Shown: positions 53,426 to 62,472 of the stretch, piece after piece
Layout: each line of letters starts with the position of its first letter
How positions within the stretch are numbered: the stretch's first letter is position 1
NCBI RefSeq assembly: GCF_013391415.1
Contig: NZ_JACAXB010000011.1
Coordinates: forward strand, 62,001 to 126,000
DNA: 64,000 bases
Direction: 5' to 3'
From: Aquitalea sp. LB_tupeE
GTDB taxonomy: Bacteria > Pseudomonadota > Gammaproteobacteria > Burkholderiales > Chromobacteriaceae
The notes under the pieces: model-generated
The model's input: only the letters and a program-made list of their open reading frames with translations
The model's database searches: none
What the model was told of the DNA's origin: nothing
Position numbers and translations under genes: made by a program

Positions 53426-53851
53426 TCAGGCCTTGTCCTTGAGCAGCAAGCCCTTGAAATCGTCAATCGCCTTGGCAATGCGTATTGCATCTTCAGTCGG
53501 TATCTGCCTGATAACCTGATGCGTTTCCTGATCCACTACCTTGACGACCTGGATGTTGGTTTCCTTGTCGACCGAGAACTCCAGCTGGCTGGAATACAGC
53601 TTGGCCACGTCGTTCAGTTGCTTGACTGAATTCTGCAATTCCAGTGGATCCGGCTTTTTCTGCTGAGTTCCGTCATTGGTGGAATTTTGCGCCTGGCTTT
53701 GGCCTACGGCAACAACGCCACCTGGCGTATTGGGTGTGACCGAGCTGGCTGTGGCATCCGCCGTATTTCCCTGAGTCAGCTGGTTTTGCTGGCGAGCCGT
53801 TGGTGTGGCTGTCAGAGGAAGAACAGGGTTGTTCGTAGATGATATTTGCAT
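53426..53851 (-). CDS. flaG: FlaG family protein
   Basis: 141 aa. The C-terminal FlaG domain is clear: LEFSVDKETNIQVVKVVDQETHQVIRQIPTEDAIRIAKAIDDFKGLLL. The N-terminal half is Thr/Gln/Asn-rich. Start MQISSTNNPVLPL has GGGAG upstream. Influences filament length in other bacteria. Confidence 0.92.
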   Translation of the reverse strand: MQISSTNNPVLPLTATPTARQQNQLTQGNTADATASSVTPNTPGGVVAVGQSQAQNSTNDGTQQKKPDPLELQNSVKQLNDVAKLYSSQLEFSVDKETNIQVVKVVDQETHQVIRQIPTEDAIRIAKAIDDFKGLLLKDKA

Positions 53852-53872
53852 GACAACGACTCCCGGACAAAC

Positions 53873-53900
53873 GGCCCCGGTCAGCATGCTGACCGAGGCC
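53873..53900 (-). terminator. hairpin after flagellin
   Basis: GGCCTCGGTCAGCA and TGCTGACCGGGGCC form a long stem with one mismatch, followed by GTTTGT. A leaky terminator or mRNA-stabilising hairpin between fliC and flaG. Confidence 0.65.
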
Positions 53901-53929
53901 GGCTCTTCAGCTTAAGCTATTACTGTAGC

Positions 53930-54772
53930 TTACTGCAGCAGGGTCAGTGCGGACTGGGACAGGGAGTTAGCCTGTTTCAGGATGGAAGTACCGGCCTGTT
54001 GCAGAATCTGGTTCTTGGTCAGGTTGGCAGTTTCCGACGCGAAGTCCACGTCCACGATACGGCTGTTCGCTGCTGTCAGGTTGGTCACGTAGTTTTGCAG
54101 GTTGGCAACCACAGCATCAAAACGGTTTTGTACCGCACCGAAAGTGGAACGGATATTGGAAACAGTGCCGATATCCGCATCCAGGGCCGACAACTGTGCC
54201 TGAGCACCGGTCTGGCTCAACACGTTAATGGTAGCGGTGTTGGTCAGAGACGAGTTGTAAGAGGACAACTGAGTGGTCAGGTCAGACGCTGATACCGATA
54301 CGGTGTTGTCAGTCGAACCAGAAGAACCAACCTGGAAAGTCAGGGTATTACCACCAGACAGCAATTTGGTGCCGTTGAACTGGGTGGTTTGTACGATACG
54401 CGAGATTTCCTGGGTCAGCTGGTCAACTTCTTTTTGCAGCTGCGAACGGTTGGTGTCACTGACCGAGCCGTTGGCAGACTGGGTGGCAATTTCACGGATA
54501 CGTTGCAGGTTGTTACCGATCTGGCCCAACGCACCTTCAGCCGTCTGGCCGACAGAGGTACCGTCATTGGCATTACGGATGGCCTGGTTGTTACCACGAA
54601 TGGCGGAGGTCAGGGTTTGGGAAATGGCCAGACCGGCAGCATCATCCTTGGCACTGTTTACGCGCAGACCGGAGGACAGGCGTTGCAAGGACAAATTCAG
54701 CGAGGTGCTGGAGTTGCTCAGGTTGTTCTGCGCGGTGAGCGACGCAATATTGGTGTTGACGGTAAGTGCCAT
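53930..54772 (-). CDS. fliC: flagellin
   Basis: 280 aa. Conserved N-terminal D0/D1 (ALTVNTNIASLTAQNNL..., LSSGLRVNSAKDDAAGLAIS) and C-terminal D1/D0 (ADIGTVSNIRSTFGAVQNRFDAV, QAGTSILKQANSLSQSALTLL) are intact; the variable centre is very short (about residues 140-190). AAGGAG precedes the ATG. Transcribed from the sigma-28 promoter just upstream. Confidence 0.97.
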   Translation of the reverse strand: MALTVNTNIASLTAQNNLSNSSTSLNLSLQRLSSGLRVNSAKDDAAGLAISQTLTSAIRGNNQAIRNANDGTSVGQTAEGALGQIGNNLQRIREIATQSANGSVSDTNRSQLQKEVDQLTQEISRIVQTTQFNGTKLLSGGNTLTFQVGSSGSTDNTVSVSASDLTTQLSSYNSSLTNTATINVLSQTGAQAQLSALDADIGTVSNIRSTFGAVQNRFDAVVANLQNYVTNLTAANSRIVDVDFASETANLTKNQILQQAGTSILKQANSLSQSALTLLQ

Positions 54773-54823
54773 GATGATTCTCCTTAGAGCATTCGGGGGG
54801 GCGACTGTGTGGGCCTTGACTAG

Positions 54824-54850
54824 TTATCGACCCCCCGTTGGCAAACTTTA
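54824..54850 (-). promoter_or_regulatory. sigma-28 (FliA) promoter of fliC
   Basis: TAAAGTTT, 11 bases, then GTCGATAA on the minus strand; this differs from the consensus TAAAGTTT-N11-GCCGATAA at one base. About 50 bases upstream of the flagellin ATG. Confidence 0.9.
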
Positions 54851-54862
54851 GTACCGGGATAA

Positions 54863-57800
54863 TTATTTTTTTACCGCCTGGCCGGTAAGTGCCTGCTGCC
54901 AGTCCTCCAGGTGATCCTCTATCCAGTAATGACGGTCAACCCAGGCACGCAGGGCATCCCCTTCCCGGTATGTGCTTTCCAGATCATGAATCCGGCTGCG
55001 AATGGCTTCCACCCACGCCTCGGTGGTGTTGGGCACGCGGCACACCGGTGCGTCATTGGTGCGATAGGGATAGATATCGGTGCAGATCACCGGCCAGCGC
55101 ATCACACCGTACTCCAGCAAGCGCAAATTACTCTTGGACTCGTTGAACGGGTTGATTTCCAGCGGCGCAATGGCCAGATCCAGATTCAGGCTGGCCATTT
55201 TTTCCGGATATTCCTGGAAAGACACACAAGGGTGTTCTTCCGCAATGTACGGGCGCATTTCCGGCAGGCACATACCCATGAATACCCACTCGACTTCATC
55301 TGCCGTTTGCTTGACCACATCGATGATCAGCGACAGGTCGCCCTGATGCTGCTGGGCCCCCACCCAGCCTACCCGTGGCTTTTTGCCTTGCCCGCGCAAT
55401 GAGGACACCTTGCCCCACATATGCCGCGCCAAACGGTTTGGCACCACGCGGATATCGTCAATCATGTCGCGGCAGGCCTCGGCCAGTGGCTCGGTAGACA
55501 CCACCAGGGTGTCGAAATGCTTGAGCATGGCACGCAGGCGCGGGCGGGCATCCGGCATGGTCTTGCGCCATACCCGGTTGAGAATGCTCTTTTCCGGCAG
55601 GGCTCCCACCAGGTCATCCAGGCCGAATACCAGACGCAGGTTCGGCATGAATTCACGGTATTGCTTCACGGCATGCAAAACGCCATCGGTCAGCATGGTG
55701 TGAATCAGCAAGGCATCCGGGTTGAAACGTGCCATCTCGACCACCGACAGCAGCGGCGCGGCACCGTTCTCGGGCGAGATCATGGCGACATCCAGTCGCC
55801 CGCCTTCTTGCAGGGCATGGAAGGGCAAGGAAACGCGGTACTCGCCGCTGCCACCCGGAATGGGCAGGCCCAGCACCTTGTAACGGCCAGCCAGGTGCGG
55901 CAGCCAGTTCACATCCCGTGTCGGCTCGAACGCCATGTCCTTGGTACGGAAAGTCAGGTGTCGATTGTAGGCCGGGTCACGCGCCAGCTGTGGCAGCCAG
56001 CGCTTGAGCACCACGGCCAGTTCCTGCTGCTCGCGCACGGCGGCGGCCAGAGCAACCGCAGGCTCATAAGTGAGCTTGCCGATACTCTTGGCATGGTGGT
56101 GCACCATGGTGATATAGGGTGTGAACACGTTCAGCAAGCCCTGCTGCTGCAGCTTGAGGCAGAAGTCCACGTCGTTGAACAGCACGGTGAGCTGCTCGGC
56201 ATCAAAGCCGCCGACTGCCTGGTATTTCTCGCGCGAGACCATCAGGCAGGCAGCGGTGACGGCGGAGTAATTCTGCTCGGTCAGCAGGCGGTTCATATAG
56301 CCCGGCGCGTCCAGTTCGGACTTTTCAAATACGTGGTCCGCCACCGACAGCACTCCGCCCGGCAAGCCCAGTACAATGCCTGCATGCTGGATGCTGCCGC
56401 TTTCCGGATACACCAGCCGGATGCCCACGGCACCGACTTCCGGACGCTGGGCAATGCCTATCATCCGTTCCAGCCATTCGGGCTGGATGATTTCGGTGTC
56501 GTTGTTCAGCAGGACAATGTATTCACCCCGTGCCTGCTCCACCCCCAGGTTGCACTGGGCGGAGAAATTGAAGGGCTGCGGGTAATCAATGATGCGCACC
56601 CGGTCCGGGTAATCCTGTTGCAAGTCCTGGTAGAAGCGGAAGGTGTCCGGGTCTTGCGAGCCATTGTCGATGATCAGCAATTCGAAATGATGATACGTGG
56701 TGCGGGCAAACAGGCTTTCCACGCATGGCTGCAGGTATTCCATCTTGTCCCGGGTGGGGATGATGACAGAGACCAGCGGCGTGCCGCTGACCTGGTATTC
56801 CACATGCAGGGTGTTCTCGGCATAGCCGTTGACCACACTGGCAGCAATCCCCAGACGCTGCAGGTGATTTTCCAGTGCCACCTGACGCGCAGCCTCGCGC
56901 TGATGCTGCACACCCAAGGGTTCGGCTGGCAGATGCATCAACACTTCGTCGATATGCTGCACCACGTTCAGGCCGAAGTTTTCGGCCAGACGCAGCAGGT
57001 GGTTCCAGCATTCGCAAGCCGGGTAGGGTTCGAAACCGCCCAGACTGGCCAGCCCCTGATAGGACAGCGCCACGGCGGCACCGACATAATCCTGTGCCCG
57101 CAGGTAATCCAGCGAGAAGTCCGGCTTCAGTTGCGGCAGTACGCGGCACTCAGGCTGGGTATAGCTGTCATGGTCGGTGTAAATGGCCAGCGCTTGCGGC
57201 TGGGCGTGGATGGTGTCACCCATGCGCAAGAACAGCTGTGGGGCAGGCATGGCGCCGGCCGGCAGCAGCATTACCCAGTCAGCCGGCACTTCGCCCAGCA
57301 AACCGTTGAGCGCCATGGTGAACAGCTGCGGGTCATCCAGCGTGTCCAGCTGCAGCCAGCCCAGGGTGTCGTTCTGGCTGAAAATGGGGTCCGGCATGTC
57401 CCAGTCGGCAATGACAATCAGCTTCCAGTTTTTGTACAGCTGCTGTTGCAGGGCATCGATGGTATTGGCCAGCAGTTGGGCTTCGCTGGCGCGGATGGTC
57501 ATCAGCATCAGGAACTGCGGGCGTTGCTGCCATTGCATCAACATGCGCTCGGCCATCATCTCGGCGTCGATTTCGCGCAGCTCATGCTTATTTTTCCAGT
57601 TCTGCCATGCGCGATACGGATCCGGCCCCATCAACATGATGTCGCCTTGCTGTGCGTTAGATTGCAACGCAGGGTGATAGCCATCCAGAATCTTGGCCCG
57701 GGAAGTTGGCAACAAAGGCTTCAATAACTCAATCCACCGATAGCATTGGGTTTCCAAAGTGGCAAATTGTTGAAGATACTCGCGTGAACGGGCGACCAAG

Positions 57801-59722
57801 CTGGTCCGGAGCGAAGCATCTTCAATCAGTTGTATCAGTGCACTTTCCCAGCTCTTGGTGTCATTCGACACCACCAGTGCCAACTGCAGCTGCTTGGCTT
57901 CCTCATAGGCAACGACATCACTCAATACAGCAGCAGCACCTGCCGCCGAATATTCAAGCCATTTGAGATCGGATTTGCCTTGGTTGAAAAGATTGTCTTC
58001 CAGCGGAGCAATCGCAATGTCCAACCCTAACTTGTTCAGTTGTTCCAGATAATGCGGATAAGTCACGCCCTGGGAGACAACACGCACATTCTGAGCCCCC
58101 TCAAACCCTAGAGGTACACATCCCCAGAATACGAAGCGCACCATATGCGGGCCGTACTTCTGCTGGATATTCAGCAGGGCCTGATTGATTACCTTGATGT
58201 CACCCACATGAGTCGACGTACCAGCAAAACCGATGGTCAAAGGTTTCGATGAGTCATTTTCATTCAGAGACAATTTGTCATAACGAGATGCCAGCAAGGC
58301 ATTCGGCAACACTTGCACATTGTCATGCAATGGGCGGAGATGTGCTGCAATTGCCTCTGTGCTGACAGTAACTGCACTGATCTGATGGAGATGCTGCTTC
58401 CAAGTACGCCACAAACCGTTCGGATCAAACTCCAAGTATTGACGATGAGAGCTGGGCATTGCCGGTAGCCAATCATCCAGCTCGAACACAATGGGCTTGC
58501 CGGATGCAAAGAGGGCTTTGATAAACTTATCGTTCCGGTCAGAGAACGCACCGCGCTGCAGGACAAATACATCAGACCAGGCAACCAGACGCTCGATATC
58601 AACGGCCTCTGGACGGCACCCATACACACCATTACCGGGGAAATAAACAGTATCCAGCCATGGGGAGAGCAAGGAGAAGCCGTCATGCAAGCGCAAGCGC
58701 ATGCAGGCTCCATCCACGACATCGCCGGACAATACACCCACACGAATTCGCTCCTCCGGAGAAGGGAGTTGATTACCGGATTCAAACACCGGCGGCAATG
58801 AGCGACGCGTACGCAAATCAGATGCACCACCGGTCAAGCTCACCCGAGACATCAAGCGCTGGTGAGCATCACTTGCAGCCTTCTGGGTTACTTCGATAAA
58901 GCGGGACAGCTGCTCATCAAATTGACGGATATGTTCCTGGTAATGACCAAGAATTTTATGTACCGTCGCCTTGGCATGGGAGACTTGCTCAGGAGTATTA
59001 CCCCATGCAACACCATCGCCATGAAAGAACTGTAATGCAGGGATACTCTGCATCCATGGATTGGGAATGTAAATAACCGGGCAACCGCATAACATCGCCT
59101 CGGTACACATCGCGCTCATTTCATAGCTATAAAGACACTCCGCTTCACGGAACAAGGCGGCAAGTTCCGATAAGCTACGAGGATTGGCCATACTGAGCTC
59201 AGTAGCATTCTGGACAATCTCCGGATCAACCACTCCGCCTAATGTGCAATAACGATTGGCATAATAGTAGCGCCCCTTGCGCTGGCCATCATGAGGATTA
59301 TTATTGTTATTGAACAACTCAGTATTGAAAACCGGAACCCGGAGAACATCCGCCTGCATTCCTGCCGGCACAAAATCAGCCTGATTGTAGGTGAATAGCA
59401 ACTCTGCGTTGTGATACTTGCTTTCCCCACCCAGAAAACCCGGTTTGTTCAATATGTAGCGAACGACAGTACGTGCGCCGTAAGGATTTCCCGGAATAAT
59501 TTCCGGATAAATTACTATTGGCTCAAGCCCGGCTTCATGATGTGATTTACGCAACTTATCGGTCAATTGCGGAGTATCCAGTGCAGCATCACCGTCACTC
59601 GTCGTCACATAGGCATTCATGCCACGCTGGCGCAAATAATGGCATAGCAAATGCAGTACGCGCACCCCGGAAGAAGTCTCACGATATGGTGGCGACACAA
59701 TATAATACGGATGATGGACCAT
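54863..59722 (-). CDS. very large multi-module glycosyltransferase
   Basis: 1619 aa. Modules in order: an N-terminal glycosyltransferase-like segment (about 1-270), a GT4-like module (about 320-680; ELDDWLPAMPSSHRQYLE, IGFAGTSTHVGDI, APLEDNLFNQGKSDLKWLEYSAAGAA), a linker/GT2-like segment (about 740-980), a GT2 module (about 1010-1240; VSVIIPTRDKMEYLQPC, LLIIDNGSQD, IVLLNNDTEI), and a C-terminal GT4-like module (about 1320-1619; PRVGWVGAQQHQGD, FNESKSNLRLLEYG). Probably builds a glycan on flagellin or the cell surface; next to fliC. Composition shifts near 57.7 kb. Start MVHHPYYIVSPPY chosen. Confidence 0.85.
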   Translation of the reverse strand: MVHHPYYIVSPPYRETSSGVRVLHLLCHYLRQRGMNAYVTTSDGDAALDTPQLTDKLRKSHHEAGLEPIVIYPEIIPGNPYGARTVVRYILNKPGFLGGESKYHNAELLFTYNQADFVPAGMQADVLRVPVFNTELFNNNNNPHDGQRKGRYYYANRYCTLGGVVDPEIVQNATELSMANPRSLSELAALFREAECLYSYEMSAMCTEAMLCGCPVIYIPNPWMQSIPALQFFHGDGVAWGNTPEQVSHAKATVHKILGHYQEHIRQFDEQLSRFIEVTQKAASDAHQRLMSRVSLTGGASDLRTRRSLPPVFESGNQLPSPEERIRVGVLSGDVVDGACMRLRLHDGFSLLSPWLDTVYFPGNGVYGCRPEAVDIERLVAWSDVFVLQRGAFSDRNDKFIKALFASGKPIVFELDDWLPAMPSSHRQYLEFDPNGLWRTWKQHLHQISAVTVSTEAIAAHLRPLHDNVQVLPNALLASRYDKLSLNENDSSKPLTIGFAGTSTHVGDIKVINQALLNIQQKYGPHMVRFVFWGCVPLGFEGAQNVRVVSQGVTYPHYLEQLNKLGLDIAIAPLEDNLFNQGKSDLKWLEYSAAGAAAVLSDVVAYEEAKQLQLALVVSNDTKSWESALIQLIEDASLRTSLVARSREYLQQFATLETQCYRWIELLKPLLPTSRAKILDGYHPALQSNAQQGDIMLMGPDPYRAWQNWKNKHELREIDAEMMAERMLMQWQQRPQFLMLMTIRASEAQLLANTIDALQQQLYKNWKLIVIADWDMPDPIFSQNDTLGWLQLDTLDDPQLFTMALNGLLGEVPADWVMLLPAGAMPAPQLFLRMGDTIHAQPQALAIYTDHDSYTQPECRVLPQLKPDFSLDYLRAQDYVGAAVALSYQGLASLGGFEPYPACECWNHLLRLAENFGLNVVQHIDEVLMHLPAEPLGVQHQREAARQVALENHLQRLGIAASVVNGYAENTLHVEYQVSGTPLVSVIIPTRDKMEYLQPCVESLFARTTYHHFELLIIDNGSQDPDTFRFYQDLQQDYPDRVRIIDYPQPFNFSAQCNLGVEQARGEYIVLLNNDTEIIQPEWLERMIGIAQRPEVGAVGIRLVYPESGSIQHAGIVLGLPGGVLSVADHVFEKSELDAPGYMNRLLTEQNYSAVTAACLMVSREKYQAVGGFDAEQLTVLFNDVDFCLKLQQQGLLNVFTPYITMVHHHAKSIGKLTYEPAVALAAAVREQQELAVVLKRWLPQLARDPAYNRHLTFRTKDMAFEPTRDVNWLPHLAGRYKVLGLPIPGGSGEYRVSLPFHALQEGGRLDVAMISPENGAAPLLSVVEMARFNPDALLIHTMLTDGVLHAVKQYREFMPNLRLVFGLDDLVGALPEKSILNRVWRKTMPDARPRLRAMLKHFDTLVVSTEPLAEACRDMIDDIRVVPNRLARHMWGKVSSLRGQGKKPRVGWVGAQQHQGDLSLIIDVVKQTADEVEWVFMGMCLPEMRPYIAEEHPCVSFQEYPEKMASLNLDLAIAPLEINPFNESKSNLRLLEYGVMRWPVICTDIYPYRTNDAPVCRVPNTTEAWVEAIRSRIHDLESTYREGDALRAWVDRHYWIEDHLEDWQQALTGQAVKK

Positions 59723-59928
59723 ATTCAGCTCAGACAAACTCACAAGTATTCCTTCATGAGAAACCAACGCCACAAAATGCACTCAGCATGACAAAAAAAC
59801 ATCATCACTAACCAGACTTAATGATGATGCAGCCAACCCACCACCATCGACAAACCAGTACCTACTAATAAACCACAGGGATGGCAACATCATCAACCGG
59901 ACATCAGCCCAATCCTGATCCTGCATCG

Positions 59929-61119
59929 CTAGAAACGCGCTTTCAGCCCTTCCGCATGAACATGAATGGCATGTAAAAGTTCAGAAATCTTATCAACCAT
60001 TTCCAGACTAACCTTCGCCCCTATCGGCAATTGGAAAATACGTCGAGAAAGAAGGTCTACCCCGGGAAGACTTCTACCACTACGCGAGAATTCATCGGCA
60101 AAAGAAACTACCCGATGTGTACCCGGATAGAAATAACGTCGTGCATTAATATTTTCCAGCTTTAACAAAGCTATCAAAGTATCTCTATCCAGACCAAAAA
60201 CATCAGCATCCACATCGCAAACAAAATACTGGCAGTTACTGAAATCAACACCACTTGCCTCAATGATACGCAAACCAGGTATAGATGAAATGCGTTCCCT
60301 ATATCGATCATAAATCTTCTTGTTATGAGAAATATACACAGGCAATGCTTTCAGATTCAATAAACCAATAGCAGCCTGCGCCTCAGAGAAGCGACCATTA
60401 CAAGTAACCGGAACCTTGACCTGTGTGCCAATTCCATAACTACTGCGCATGCTGCGTACACGTGCAGCAACAAAATCATCGTTAGTTGTGATGCACCCAC
60501 CCTCTGCAGTACTCATCACCTTGGTTGCATGAAAAGAGAAGACCTCCAGCTCACCGTTGGCGCCGAGGGTTCTTCCTGCAATCCGGCTGCCAAAGCCATG
60601 AGCCGAATCAAAGTACAAATGCAAGCCATACTTTATCGCCAGCTGTTCCATTGCTTGGATATCAGCGACACCACCCCAAAGATTGACCCCGAGAATGGCT
60701 GATGTATCTTCATCAATCAGGGATTCAAGATGTTCAATCTGCATCTGGCCATCGACAGGATTGGAATCGCAAAAGACAGGTGTCAAACCATTCCAAAGCA
60801 GTGATTGTCCGGTTGCCACAAAAGTAAAGGAAGGCATAATGACCTTGCCTTCCAATTCAAGTGCGACTGCCGCAAGCATCAAACCTATCGTGGCATTGGT
60901 GACACAGATTGCGTGCTTCACCCCCAGATATGCGGATAGCTCACTTTCAAACTGCTCAATCAAGGGTCCATGATTGGTATAGTATCCACGGTCAAAAATA
61001 CCACGCATTTCTGCTGCGTAATCAGACCACTCAGGAAAATATAGTTGACCAACGGGTAAAGCCACATCAAAAATCGGACGCCCACCAGCAATTGCGAAGT
61101 CGGAAATTTTAGTTTTCAT
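59929..61119 (-). CDS. DegT/DnrJ/EryC1 family aminotransferase
   Basis: 396 aa PLP sugar aminotransferase. PLP Lys in FSFHATKVMSTAEGG (about residue 200), Asp in YFDSAHGFGSR, N-terminal FDRGYYTNHGPLIEQFESELSAYLG. Converts a keto-sugar nucleotide to an aminosugar. Coupled by a four-base overlap to the second aminotransferase upstream. AT-rich codon use. Exact sugar unknown. Confidence 0.9.
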   Translation of the reverse strand: MKTKISDFAIAGGRPIFDVALPVGQLYFPEWSDYAAEMRGIFDRGYYTNHGPLIEQFESELSAYLGVKHAICVTNATIGLMLAAVALELEGKVIMPSFTFVATGQSLLWNGLTPVFCDSNPVDGQMQIEHLESLIDEDTSAILGVNLWGGVADIQAMEQLAIKYGLHLYFDSAHGFGSRIAGRTLGANGELEVFSFHATKVMSTAEGGCITTNDDFVAARVRSMRSSYGIGTQVKVPVTCNGRFSEAQAAIGLLNLKALPVYISHNKKIYDRYRERISSIPGLRIIEASGVDFSNCQYFVCDVDADVFGLDRDTLIALLKLENINARRYFYPGTHRVVSFADEFSRSGRSLPGVDLLSRRIFQLPIGAKVSLEMVDKISELLHAIHVHAEGLKARF

Positions 61120-62348
61120 AGCGATCTCCCATTGATCTCCGCAATGATGCCTTTTGAATTGCTTGCGATATATTTCAGTAATTCAGCAATCTGATTAATA
61201 TCTGCACACTCAACTGTATGGCCACTAGGAAGCAGCAAGTACTTTCCTGCCAAGCTATTGGTAACCACCATCTCGGCATTACGAACCTCACTGGAAGCAC
61301 TGACGTGATGCAAAGGTGGAGTATATTGGGCTCTGGCTATCACTTTTTCAGCATGCAATAATTTCAGTGTCACTTCGCTAGAAAGTGGCCAGCTCTCAAG
61401 CAACTCAATCACTACACATTTATAACCACAGCGTTCTGCCTCATCAAATTCAAGCAGCCTTACACCCGGCACAGTAGAAAATTCGGTGTAGTAGGTTCGG
61501 TATCGCTCTTGATTACGGACAATCTGCGAGTCAAGATCATCCAGACACGCCAAAGCCATCGCCGCATGCACCTCGTTAAGCTTTGCATTCATGCCAAATG
61601 TAACCACTTCATCCTGACCAACGAAACCAAAAGCTCTCATTGCATACAGCTGATTTGCCAATTCCGTATTATTCGTTGTGACATAACCTCCCTCAAAACC
61701 ATTAATCAGCTTACTGGCATGCATGGAAAAGCACTCAGCATCGCCAAAAGAACCAATGGGTCTTCCATTAACGGTTTCATAAGTTGACTCAACAGAGTCA
61801 AAAACAAGCGGAATTTTTCTTGACTGGGCCAATGTCTCCAGATCATCAACCGGACACTGGTTGACAATTGGATGAACTGCCAATATTGCTGCTGTATTGT
61901 CATCAATCAGAGGGGCAACGGTCTCGGCACTCATGGCCAGGGTGGAAGCATCCACCTCACAAAAAACCGGAGAAAGTCCGGCCCATGAGACAATATCAGC
62001 CAACTTACGATAGGTATACGAAGGCAGAATTACATTCTTACGGCCAGTCAGTGCCAGACATTTCAGCGACAAGACCACGGCCCAAAATCCACCGGATAAA
62101 ACCAAGCAGTGCTTCACATCATGCAACTTTGCCAACCTGGCTTCCAGCATCTGACTTAATGGTCCACGATTGGTATACTGTCCCTGCGTGTAGAAAATTT
62201 TCGAATAATCTAAAAATACATCAAAAGAGGGTTTGACCAGATTCGATGTAGACAAAAATTTATCAAAAAGGGCAGATCCACCAAACAAGGCCAAATCAGT
62301 CAAATCATTTTTCGCCCCACATTTTACAGGATGATTTTCACTTGTCAT
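61116..62348 (-). CDS. second DegT-type aminotransferase
   Basis: 410 aa. Start MTSENHPVKCG has GAGG upstream; a 35-codon longer frame is rejected. PLP Lys in FSMHASKLINGFEGG; FYTQGQYTNRGPLSQMLEARLAKLHDVKHCLVLSGG at the N-terminus. Asp is present in LVFDSVESTYE, but the usual following Ala-His is Val-Glu, so specificity or activity may differ from its neighbour. The pair probably makes one di-amino sugar or has diverged roles. Confidence 0.87.
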   Translation of the reverse strand: MTSENHPVKCGAKNDLTDLALFGGSALFDKFLSTSNLVKPSFDVFLDYSKIFYTQGQYTNRGPLSQMLEARLAKLHDVKHCLVLSGGFWAVVLSLKCLALTGRKNVILPSYTYRKLADIVSWAGLSPVFCEVDASTLAMSAETVAPLIDDNTAAILAVHPIVNQCPVDDLETLAQSRKIPLVFDSVESTYETVNGRPIGSFGDAECFSMHASKLINGFEGGYVTTNNTELANQLYAMRAFGFVGQDEVVTFGMNAKLNEVHAAMALACLDDLDSQIVRNQERYRTYYTEFSTVPGVRLLEFDEAERCGYKCVVIELLESWPLSSEVTLKLLHAEKVIARAQYTPPLHHVSASSEVRNAEMVVTNSLAGKYLLLPSGHTVECADINQIAELLKYIASNSKGIIAEINGRSL

Positions 62349-62472
62349 GCCAGACCTCACTAGGAATAACAGAAAACAATTTTCACAGAAATGCCTTAAT
62401 GAGATCAGGACAATAATTAAGGCAAATAACCGGCAATATTCAGGACAATGCAACCATTAATTACAAGCAGCA

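Noticed and set aside
55421-57727. A 768-codon frame antisense to the large glycosyltransferase
   Set aside because: Glu/His/Gln-rich composition typical of antisense frames; no motifs; the opposite strand has clear GT domains.
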